This document shows, piece after piece, positions 6,558 to 12,215 of a DNA stretch of 15,997 nt. The stretch is from the NCBI GenBank assembly GCA_964431495.1, contig CAYSJU010000034.1:1-15997 (forward strand). Direction: 5' to 3'. The translations under genes were made by a program, and so were the position numbers. The DNA comes from CAYSJU01 sp964431495. Lineage in GTDB: Bacteria > Omnitrophota > Gorgyraeia > Tantalellales > Tantalellaceae. Each line of letters starts with the position of its first letter. Positions within the stretch are counted from its first letter, which is position 1. The notes beneath the pieces are model-generated. The model saw only the letters and a list, made by a program, of their open reading frames with translations, was not told where the DNA came from and did not search any database.

Positions 6558-7882
6558 GTCTTCTTCTTTAATAAAGCCGTCTTGCCTTCCTTTATATACT
6601 GGACCAGGGGGATCCGTGCCGGGCAGGAATACGCGCATGCGCCGCATTCGATGCAATCGGACACCCAGAGATCCTCCATTTTATCCCAGTATCCCTTTTT
6701 AACGTTTTTCACTATTTCCGTGGGCGAGAGGTTGACCGGGCATACGTCAATGCATTTCGCGCATCTTATGCATTGCGTCTCTTCGAGATCCTTGATATAT
6801 TCCCCTGACAGGAACAATATCCCGGACGTGCTTTTAAGAACGGGTGTCTCCATGCCGGGCTGGGCAAACCCCATCATGGGACCGCCGACGATCACCTTTT
6901 TGGGGTCCCGGGAAAGATTTATCCCGTGCTTCTCCACGATCTCCTTGATGGTCGTGCCGACCTTCATCACATAATTCCCGGGTCTTTCCAGGCAATCCCC
7001 GGAAATAGTGATAATCCTCTCCATCAAGGGCTTATTGAAATATACAGCTTCGTATATGGCAAATATCGTCCCTACGTTCTGCACAAGGAACCCTATATCC
7101 AGCGGCAGTTTGTCAGGCGGCACCTCACGGCCGGCAATCGCTTTTATCAGCTGTTTCTCCCCGCCCTGAGGATACTTTGTTTTCAGCATTATCAATTCTA
7201 TTTTTGATATTTCCTTCTGTTTTGAAGCTGCTATCAGTTTTTGGAAAGCGAAAAAAGCCGCTCTTTTATTATTTTCAATCGCTATATACGTCTTCCTGGG
7301 CCGGAGCACATTTATCACAAGCGCTATCCCTTTAAGGATTTCTATCGTTTTTTTTGTCATCAGCATGTGGTCGCAGGTAAGGAACGGTTCACATTCCGCC
7401 CCGTTCACTATAAGGGTCTCTATCTTCTTCCCCTCGGGTATAGTGAGTTTGACATGGGTGGGAAAGGCGGCCCCGCCCATCCCCACTATACCGGCATCCC
7501 TGACCTTCCGGATCAGTTCTTCGTTGGAAATATCATCACTATCGCATCCGGGGTAATTTTTTTGGGGTTTTTCCTTATCTCTTTCTATTACAACGGATAA
7601 AACGGGGCCGAGAGCGGGATGGAATTCTTTCCTGACGTCGGAAACAGTGCCGTATACAGGTGAGTGTACCGGGCTGGAGATGAAACTGGAGCTTTGCCCC
7701 ACGACCTGGCCTTCCTCTACATGATCCCCCTTTTTCACCAGGGGCTCATTCGGCCTGCCTATATGCTGAGATAAAGGGATGATCGCCTTTTCAGGAAGAG
7801 GTGCCCGGCGCAAAAGCTCCCTGATACTTATATCCTTATTATATTCGGGGTGTATACCCCCGGGAAAAGTGATGAATCTCAT
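6554..7882 (-). CDS. rnfC: Rnf complex subunit RnfC (NADH/FMN and 4Fe-4S)
   Basis: RnfC is the peripheral cytoplasmic subunit where NAD+/NADH reacts in the Rnf complex. The 442-residue protein begins with the family start FPGGIHP. A lipoyl-like sandwich region (about 45-80, with SPVHSPVYGTV) follows. The nucleotide/FMN fold has GIVGMGGAAFPTHVKL (131-146) and NGAECEPFLTCDH (160-172). Two C-terminal 4Fe-4S sets are C371/C374/C377/C381 and C410/C413/C416/C420. It lacks the long alanine-rich tail of E. coli RsxC, as in Rnf of anaerobes. It is the first gene of the run and lies about 32 bases after the predicted transcription start. The ribosome binding site is weak (AGAAAG, 9 bases from the ATG). 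Confidence 0.96.
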   Translation of the reverse strand: MRFITFPGGIHPEYNKDISIRELLRRAPLPEKAIIPLSQHIGRPNEPLVKKGDHVEEGQVVGQSSSFISSPVHSPVYGTVSDVRKEFHPALGPVLSVVIERDKEKPQKNYPGCDSDDISNEELIRKVRDAGIVGMGGAAFPTHVKLTIPEGKKIETLIVNGAECEPFLTCDHMLMTKKTIEILKGIALVINVLRPRKTYIAIENNKRAAFFAFQKLIAASKQKEISKIELIMLKTKYPQGGEKQLIKAIAGREVPPDKLPLDIGFLVQNVGTIFAIYEAVYFNKPLMERIITISGDCLERPGNYVMKVGTTIKEIVEKHGINLSRDPKKVIVGGPMMGFAQPGMETPVLKSTSGILFLSGEYIKDLEETQCIRCAKCIDVCPVNLSPTEIVKNVKKGYWDKMEDLWVSDCIECGACAYSCPARIPLVQYIKEGKTALLKKKT

Positions 7883-7920
7883 GTTTTTACGCTTTCTATG
7901 CCAAAAGCCAGTAGAGCTTA

Positions 7921-7948
7921 ATTATACATAACGCAACTTGTTTGTCAA
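7921..7948 (-). promoter_or_regulatory. Strong promoter of the rnf operon
   Basis: On the minus strand TTGACA (7943-7948) and TATAAT (7921-7926), both perfect consensus, are separated by 16 bases. Transcription would start near 7914, about 32 bases before the rnfC ATG. No other strong promoter was seen in the nine-gene run downstream. This is likely the main promoter for rnfCDGEAB and possibly purN, eno and ftsB. Confidence 0.75.
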
Positions 7949-7954
7949 TCTCGA

Positions 7955-7976
7955 CCTCGGGCGAGGCCGACCGAGG
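7955..7976. repeat. GC-rich palindrome in divergent control region
   Basis: CCTCGG (7955-7960) and CCGAGG (7971-7976) pair around a 10-base loop. An alternative fold pairs CCTC with GAGG (7955-7958 with 7963-7966). The element begins 6 bases upstream of the rnf -35 box and lies between the divergent rnf and 8007-8035 promoters. It could be a regulator site or a short repeated palindrome; the sequence alone does not decide. Confidence 0.5.
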
Positions 7977-8006
7977 ACGCAAAGACGGAAGGTCGCGGAT
8001 TTTTTA

Positions 8007-8035
8007 TTGACCCAATGGGGTTTTTGTTATATTAT
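8007..8035 (+). promoter_or_regulatory. Promoter for the small cysteine-rich gene
   Basis: TTGACC (8007-8012) and TATTAT (8030-8035) are separated by 17 bases. Transcription would begin near 8042, leaving a 40-base leader before the ATG at 8082. It diverges from the rnf promoter, the -35 boxes being about 58 bases apart. Confidence 0.5.
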
Positions 8036-8081
8036 TACCTTAGCATTTTTTAAAAGACTCTCTTGAGCGATAGAAGCTGCG

Positions 8082-8276
8082 ATGTCGAAGAAAAAATCCA
8101 AGAAATTATACTGCTGCGAAAGATGCCAGAATTACTGGACCTGCGAGACCAAATGGTACCGTGGTGAACACAACGAGGAAAATATCTGCTGTCCGCTCTG
8201 CACCTTCTACGAGGCCTGCTGGGAAGACAAGCCGTCCCATCTTAAAAAAGTTCCCCGCAAAGTTCAAAAATCGTAA
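8082..8276 (+). CDS. Small protein with duplicated CCxxCx5C module
   Basis: I do not recognise a named family. The 64-residue basic protein has eight cysteines in two identical patterns, C11-C12-x2-C15-x5-C21 and C36-C37-x2-C40-x5-C46. Every cysteine is repeated exactly 25 residues later, and a tyrosine recurs at 18 and 43. Such spacing suggests metal binding (zinc, or possibly an iron-sulfur cluster) from an internal duplication. The N-terminus (MSKKKSKK) and tail (KKVPRKVQKS) are lysine/arginine rich, so nucleic acid contact is possible. There is no signal peptide or membrane helix. A plausible promoter precedes it, but no clear ribosome binding site. It diverges from rnfC. The cysteine spacing and promoter argue for a real gene; function is unknown. 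Confidence 0.7.
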   Translation: MSKKKSKKLYCCERCQNYWTCETKWYRGEHNEENICCPLCTFYEACWEDKPSHLKKVPRKVQKS

Positions 8277-8293
8277 ACAGTGATCAGGAGAAG

Positions 8294-8369
8294 TGGAGCC
8301 CGCGGGTGGACTCGAACCACTGACCTAGGCATTACGAATGCCTTGCTCTACCAGCTGAGCTACGCGGGC
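8294..8369 (-). tRNA. tRNA-Thr, anticodon CGU (reads ACG)
   Basis: The minus strand folds as a complete cloverleaf of 76 bases with encoded CCA. The acceptor stem is GCCCGCG/CGCGGGC with discriminator T. The D arm is GCTC-AGCTGGTA-GAGC. The anticodon stem AGGCA/TGCCT holds loop TTCGTAA, with anticodon CGT at 8334-8336. The variable loop has 5 bases, and the T arm has loop TTCGAGT. The first T-stem pair (49-65) is an A-C mismatch; the other four pairs are Watson-Crick. G1-C72 and C2-G71 match known threonine identity positions in E. coli. It lies alone between two plus-strand genes, with its own promoter. Confidence 0.96.
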
Positions 8370-8385
8370 TTTGTTCCCGCGTTAA

Positions 8386-8414
8386 ATTCTATAATTAAAG
8401 TGCTCTTTTTTCAA
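8386..8414 (-). promoter_or_regulatory. Promoter of the tRNA-Thr gene
   Basis: On the minus strand TTGAAA (8409-8414) and TAGAAT (8386-8391) are 17 bases apart. Transcription would start near 8379, about 10 bases before the tRNA 5' end. The short leader GCGGG (8376-8380) can pair with CCCGC of the acceptor strand (8364-8368), a possible competing fold before processing by RNase P. Confidence 0.5.
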
Positions 8415-8460
8415 GACATTTCAGTTATCGGAGACTTAGGGGCCTGGCACCCTTTTACGT

Positions 8461-8489
8461 TTGTTTCCCTATCTCTATTAAGGTATAAT
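8461..8489 (+). promoter_or_regulatory. Possible promoter of the diguanylate cyclase gene
   Basis: A perfect TATAAT (8484-8489) lies 17 bases after TTGTTT (8461-8466), a weak -35 box. Transcription would start near 8495-8497, so the mRNA would begin only 3-5 bases before the ATG at 8500. This predicts an almost leaderless transcript. Confidence 0.4.
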
Positions 8490-8499
8490 ATTGACGAAC

Positions 8500-9639
8500 A
8501 TGAAGATAGCCTTTCTTAAAACACGATTCATATTATACCTGGTGCTGCTTATAGTATTCGCGGCTTTCCTTTTCAACTTTCTTATGGCAAGGCAGAGCGC
8601 GATCATGTATAAGTACTTTATCGCAAGGCCCACGGCATATAACGTGGAAAGGGCGGAACGCCTGTCCGCTTCCATATATCAAAGCTTCAAACAGGAAGTA
8701 ACATATCCTTCACCGGCAAATATCAGAAAATTCGTCGATAAATACAACGAGATACCTTTCTTGAGCGTTAATTTTATATACAAGGACGACTCCGGCACGA
8801 TAAAAAGCGTGCTTGAAAACGTACAGGAGATCGACATTCTCCGTGCCGAATACGTCTTTCCCGTAAAACACGGGACCGCCGAAGTCGGAACACTTCTTGT
8901 CTATGATATAAACAAGGAATACAGGAAGGGCCTGGCGGAATACCAGCAGATGCTGAACATCACCCGCATCTTTTTCAGCATACTCCTGCTCCTCCTTCTC
9001 TTTATACTGATCTACCGGGAATACAGCGCCAAGATAGAGCAGGATAAACAGATAGCGGAATACCAGGCCGTGCACGACGGGCTGACCGGGCTCCATAACC
9101 ATAAATATTTCAAGGGGCATCTGACACAAGAGATCAGCCGTTCCGAAAGATACGGAAAGCCCCTCCTGCTCGTGATGTGCGACATCGATCATTTCAAGCA
9201 CTTTAATGACACTTACGGCCATCTTGTCGGTGATGAGATACTGAAGACCGTGGCCGGTATCGTATCCGAAAACGTCAGAGCTTCGGACCTTGTCGCCAGA
9301 TACGGCGGGGAAGAATTCGCCATCCTTTTAATGGAGACCGGGACACCGAAAGACGAAGATAACAAGGACGTCCGGCTGGAAAAACTCAACGAAGAGGCCC
9401 TTGATATCACAAAAAGGATAAAGAGCAGGGTAGAAAGCACCCGCATGGAAATCAATAAGGAAACGACGGTAGGGGTTACTATCAGTATGGGGGTCTCTTT
9501 CTACAGCGGCAGGCCTGATTACAAGCCGGAATATCTTATACATGAAGCCGATCTTGCCCTGTATAAATCCAAGAACAGCGGCCGCAACCTGATAACGGTT
9601 TTTAACCCGCTCACGGAAGAATTCACCCAGTATTCCTGA
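8500..9639 (+). CDS. Membrane diguanylate cyclase (GGDEF)
   Basis: The protein makes cyclic di-GMP from two GTP. It has two membrane helices (about residues 9-29 and 155-172) around a periplasmic sensor of about 125 residues with no recognised fold. A short charged linker and a C-terminal GGDEF domain follow. The catalytic motif is GGEEF (269-273), and the product-inhibition site RxxD (R260-A-S-D263) lies five residues before it. HDGLTGLHN and CDIDHFKHFND, typical of active cyclases, are present. About twelve extra acidic residues (TPKDEDNKDVRL) follow the active site. The start is uncertain. ATG at 8500 would be nearly leaderless from the promoter above, while TTG at 8491 has AAGG 7 bases upstream. 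It converges on hldD with 4 bases between the stops. Signal and target are unknown. Confidence 0.92.
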   Translation: MKIAFLKTRFILYLVLLIVFAAFLFNFLMARQSAIMYKYFIARPTAYNVERAERLSASIYQSFKQEVTYPSPANIRKFVDKYNEIPFLSVNFIYKDDSGTIKSVLENVQEIDILRAEYVFPVKHGTAEVGTLLVYDINKEYRKGLAEYQQMLNITRIFFSILLLLLLFILIYREYSAKIEQDKQIAEYQAVHDGLTGLHNHKYFKGHLTQEISRSERYGKPLLLVMCDIDHFKHFNDTYGHLVGDEILKTVAGIVSENVRASDLVARYGGEEFAILLMETGTPKDEDNKDVRLEKLNEEALDITKRIKSRVESTRMEINKETTVGVTISMGVSFYSGRPDYKPEYLIHEADLALYKSKNSGRNLITVFNPLTEEFTQYS

Positions 9640-9643
9640 TAAC

Positions 9644-10606
9644 TCAGAGATATTCTTTCTTGTCCAGATACTTCACGTAATCTTTGACCGAGGCCTCCAG
9701 GGGCTGTAATTCATGTTCACATCCCACGCCCCTCAACTTGGACATCTCGGCCTGGGTAAAATACTGATACTTCGGCCTGAGATATCCTGGCATTTCAATG
9801 TAATCGATACACGGCCTTTTCCCTAAAGCGGAGAACATTGCTCCGGCCACGTCATTCCAGCTGCGCGCTACTCCCGTCCCCAGGTTGAAGATCCCGGTCC
9901 TATCAGGATTGCGGAAGAAAAAATACATTACTTCGATGGCGTCTTTGACGTAAATAAAATCCCTTTTCTGCTCGCCATCCGCGTAATCGTCCCGGTAAGA
10001 CTTGAAAAGACGTATACGGCCTTGATCCCGGACCTCCCTGAAATTCTTGCATATGACGCTCATCATATCCCTTTTATGGTACTCGTTCGGCCCGAACACA
10101 TTGAAAAATTTGATGCCGGTGGCCATGTTTTCAAAACCGTTATTCAGGACCCAGAGATCGAAAAGCTGTTTGGAGTATCCGTACATGTTCAGGGGATGCA
10201 GAGAATAAGTGGTATCATTGCCGTCACTGTATCCGGCACTGCCGTCGCCATACGTGGCGCCGGATGAAGCGTACATGAACGGAGCCTTGTGGATGAACGC
10301 CCATTTTGCGAGCGTTTTGGAGTATTCATAATTGTTCCGGATGAAATAATCCGCGTCGGTAAGAGTGGTGGAACTGCATGCCCCCATGTGGATAATATGC
10401 CTGGGCTTCGGCAGCTTGTTCTCCTTAACCAGGCAGAGGAAATCATCTTTCTGAATATAGTCATGAAAACGCTTGCCAGGGAGGTTCCGCCACTTATCCG
10501 TATCGTCAAGGTGATCCACGACTATGATGTCGTCTATGCCTTCCTGATTAAGCTTCCACAGGAAACAGCTGCCGATAAAACCGGCCCCGCCCGTCAAGAT
10601 TACCAT
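9644..10606 (-). CDS. hldD: ADP-glyceromanno-heptose 6-epimerase HldD
   Basis: HldD (also called RfaD or GmhD) is the last enzyme of ADP-L-glycero-beta-D-manno-heptose synthesis, the sugar donor for the LPS inner core. The 320-residue protein is a short-chain-dehydrogenase-like epimerase with the NAD(P) loop GGAGFIGS (6-13). The catalytic YxxxK is Y142-G-Y-S-K146, and K178 in GPNEYHKRDMMSV matches the second catalytic lysine of the E. coli enzyme. The HMGACSSTT block (73-81) and KRDFIYVKD are typical of HldD. GGGGAAGAG precedes the ATG. It follows lpxD by 17 bases, so the two form an LPS transcription unit. Other nucleotide-sugar epimerases are less likely because of the HldD-specific blocks. 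Confidence 0.93.
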   Translation of the reverse strand: MVILTGGAGFIGSCFLWKLNQEGIDDIIVVDHLDDTDKWRNLPGKRFHDYIQKDDFLCLVKENKLPKPRHIIHMGACSSTTLTDADYFIRNNYEYSKTLAKWAFIHKAPFMYASSGATYGDGSAGYSDGNDTTYSLHPLNMYGYSKQLFDLWVLNNGFENMATGIKFFNVFGPNEYHKRDMMSVICKNFREVRDQGRIRLFKSYRDDYADGEQKRDFIYVKDAIEVMYFFFRNPDRTGIFNLGTGVARSWNDVAGAMFSALGKRPCIDYIEMPGYLRPKYQYFTQAEMSKLRGVGCEHELQPLEASVKDYVKYLDKKEYL

Positions 10607-10623
10607 CTCTTCCCCTGTCAGTG

Positions 10624-11637
10624 TTATTCAGAAAACTTTTTCAGAAGCTTCCTTATTTTACCAGCGTTCTTATAAAGCCGGGCAACAAAAGCCGTCTGCT
10701 TCCTGATCTCATTAGCGTCTTTCGCGGGACATCCAAAAAGAACCGCGCCATCGCGCACGGTCTGTTTTGATACCCCGGATTGAGCGCCTATTTTAACATC
10801 CTTGCCGATACTAACATGGTCGGAAACACCGACCTGCCCGCCCATCATGGTATTGTCACCTACCGTAGCGCTACCCGCGATGCCGGACTGGCCGGCTATA
10901 AGAACATTCCGGCCGAGCTTGACGTTATGCGCAACCTGGACCAGATTATCCAGCTTGGTCCCCTTACCTATCACGGTATTCGAGAACGTCCCTCTGTCAA
11001 TACAGCAATTCGCTCCTATCTCTACGTCATCTTCGATAACGACGTTCCCCATCTGAGGGACTTTCAGAACCCTGTCGCCTTTGGGGATAAACCCGAACCC
11101 GTCCGAGCCGATAACTACTCCCGCGTGTATGATCACATTGTTACCGATAACCGATAATTCATATACGCTCACATTGGAATAAAGGCGCGTCGACGACCCG
11201 ATCGTTACATTATCCCCGATCGAGCAGTTGGCGCCCAGGGCCGAATTGTCGCCTATTCTCGCATTCTTTCCTATCACGGTATAAGGGCCGACTGAAACAT
11301 TCTCGCCCAGAACCGCGGTCTCGTCTATTACTGCTGTCGGGTGGATCGTCCCTTTTTCGGACGGCTTCATTTTCTGCACGACATTATAAAGAACGACCAA
11401 TGACTCTTTAAGATCGTTCACGATTAAAACCGTTTTCGGGAAACCGGAGGGCTTCAGCCTGGTAAGGACACACGCCGCTTTGCTTTTTTCAGCGGCTTTC
11501 ATCTCCCCTTCATCCAACGCGAACGTCAGGTCGCCGTCCCGCGCGAAAGCGGCCGGCGCCAGCCCCGTGATCTTCACATCACCGTTACCCTGAACGCTGC
11601 CGCCTACCAATTTTGCCATTTCATTAACAGTTATCAT
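10624..11637 (-). CDS. lpxD: UDP-3-O-acylglucosamine N-acyltransferase LpxD
   Basis: LpxD adds the second acyl chain, to the 2-amino group of UDP-3-O-acyl-glucosamine, the third step of lipid A synthesis. The 337-residue protein has an N-terminal uridine-binding domain (about 1-95). A long left-handed beta helix of hexapeptide repeats ([VI]GxN/D pattern, about 97-290) and a C-terminal helix pair follow. The catalytic histidine is H237 in VQVAHNVKLG, close to H239 of E. coli. GFGFIPKGDRVLKVPQMGNV (180-199) is a family landmark. AAAGGA precedes the ATG. Other lipid A genes (fabZ, lpxA, lpxB) that often accompany lpxD are absent here. It starts only 28 bases after the HU terminator hairpin, leaving no visible room for its own promoter. 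Confidence 0.95.
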   Translation of the reverse strand: MITVNEMAKLVGGSVQGNGDVKITGLAPAAFARDGDLTFALDEGEMKAAEKSKAACVLTRLKPSGFPKTVLIVNDLKESLVVLYNVVQKMKPSEKGTIHPTAVIDETAVLGENVSVGPYTVIGKNARIGDNSALGANCSIGDNVTIGSSTRLYSNVSVYELSVIGNNVIIHAGVVIGSDGFGFIPKGDRVLKVPQMGNVVIEDDVEIGANCCIDRGTFSNTVIGKGTKLDNLVQVAHNVKLGRNVLIAGQSGIAGSATVGDNTMMGGQVGVSDHVSIGKDVKIGAQSGVSKQTVRDGAVLFGCPAKDANEIRKQTAFVARLYKNAGKIRKLLKKFSE

Positions 11638-11665
11638 CTTTATCCTTTGTCCTTCCCCGGCTATA

Positions 11666-11702
11666 AAGACAAACCCCCGTTTTCAAAACGGGGGTTTGTC
11701 TT
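11666..11702 (-). terminator. Hairpin terminator/attenuator between HU and lpxD
   Basis: Bases 11666-11683 and 11685-11702 are perfect reverse complements (18 bp, single central base). The centre is CCCCCGTTTT/AAAACGGGGG, followed on the minus strand by TTTGTCTT, an imperfect U tract that pairs with the A-rich left side. It lies 18 bases after the HU stop and would end the HU transcript. Since lpxD begins 28 bases further on, incomplete termination could feed lpxD-hldD. The symmetric shape could also work from the plus side. Confidence 0.75.
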
Positions 11703-11720
11703 ATCTGTATAAATATGAAA

Positions 11721-12005
11721 TTACAGATTTTTTGACAGCCACTTGCCGCCCCTGAATGTTACGACTTTCTTTGCGGGGATGCTAATCGTTCTGCCGGTCT
11801 GAGGGTTCTTACCCTTTCTGGCTTTTCTGACCTTCATCTGGAACGTGCCCAGTTCGGGAAGGCGGACAACTCTCTGCTTCGCGCCGCCACTGCACAGCCT
11901 GCCGGTCATGGCTGATACTACCGCATCATACGCCCGGCCCGCTTCGGTCTTTGTGCCGTATTTCCCGGTTTTCCAAACCGCAGTGATCAATTGTGCCTTA
12001 TTCAT
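11721..12005 (-). CDS. HU/IHF-family DNA-binding protein
   Basis: HU-family proteins are small dimeric nucleoid proteins that bend DNA. The 94-residue product has the helical dimerisation half (MNKAQLITAVWKTG onward), the beta strand LPELGTFQMKVRKAR where GFGTF is usual, and the DNA-arm signature GKNPQTGRTISIPAKKVVTF (64-83) with the proline that intercalates DNA. The basic C-terminus is typical. AAAGGAGGG precedes the ATG, the strongest ribosome binding site in the window, and a strong promoter lies about 64 bases upstream, so high expression is expected. It is followed by a hairpin terminator. HU and IHF subunits cannot be separated from this sequence alone, so no symbol is given. Confidence 0.93.
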   Translation of the reverse strand: MNKAQLITAVWKTGKYGTKTEAGRAYDAVVSAMTGRLCSGGAKQRVVRLPELGTFQMKVRKARKGKNPQTGRTISIPAKKVVTFRGGKWLSKNL

Positions 12006-12068
12006 CGGTCCCTCCTTTTGCTTTTTTTGAAATGACAGAAAATAAAATTTTTTGCTGACAATAAGAAA

Positions 12069-12097
12069 ACTATACTAAATTTTCTTTTCTTTGTCAA
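12069..12097 (-). promoter_or_regulatory. Strong promoter of the HU gene
   Basis: On the minus strand a perfect TTGACA (12092-12097) and TATAGT (12069-12074) are 17 bases apart in AT-rich DNA. Transcription would start near 12062, giving a leader of about 57 bases rich in A and T. It probably also supplies lpxD-hldD through the downstream hairpin. Confidence 0.75.
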
Positions 12098-12152
12098 TAT
12101 TAATCAGAAAAGACGAGGCTTACAGGATATCCTTGCCCTGAAACGCTCATTT

Positions 12153-12171
12153 AATCAATATTTTATTGATT
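12153..12171. repeat. AT-rich palindrome upstream of endoQ-uvrD
   Basis: AATCAATA (12153-12160) and TATTGATT (12164-12171) pair around a 3-base loop. It lies 8 bases upstream of the proposed -35 box of the fusion gene and between two divergent promoters. It could be an operator; no regulator is identified. Confidence 0.4.
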
Positions 12172-12178
12172 TTTCCCT

Positions 12179-12206
12179 TTGTCATTCCTGATTTATAAAG
12201 TAGAAT
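12179..12206 (+). promoter_or_regulatory. Possible promoter of the EndoQ-UvrD gene
   Basis: TTGTCA (12179-12184) and TAGAAT (12201-12206) are 16 bases apart. Transcription would begin near 12213, about 3 bases before the ATG at 12216. As with the cyclase gene, no good ribosome binding site precedes the ATG (only CGGGTA), which fits a nearly leaderless mRNA. Confidence 0.4.
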
Positions 12207-12215
12207 GAACGGGTA

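Noticed and set aside
8440..8453. Imperfect palindrome GGGGCCTGGCACCC upstream of the cyclase gene
   Set aside because: The stem is short with a mismatch. It may be a degraded repeat, but nothing in the window confirms a second copy.
8280..8519. 79-codon plus-strand open frame (GARGWTRTTDLGITNALLYQLSYAG type)
   Set aside because: It is the antisense translation of the tRNA-Thr gene, a familiar false protein, with no ribosome binding site.
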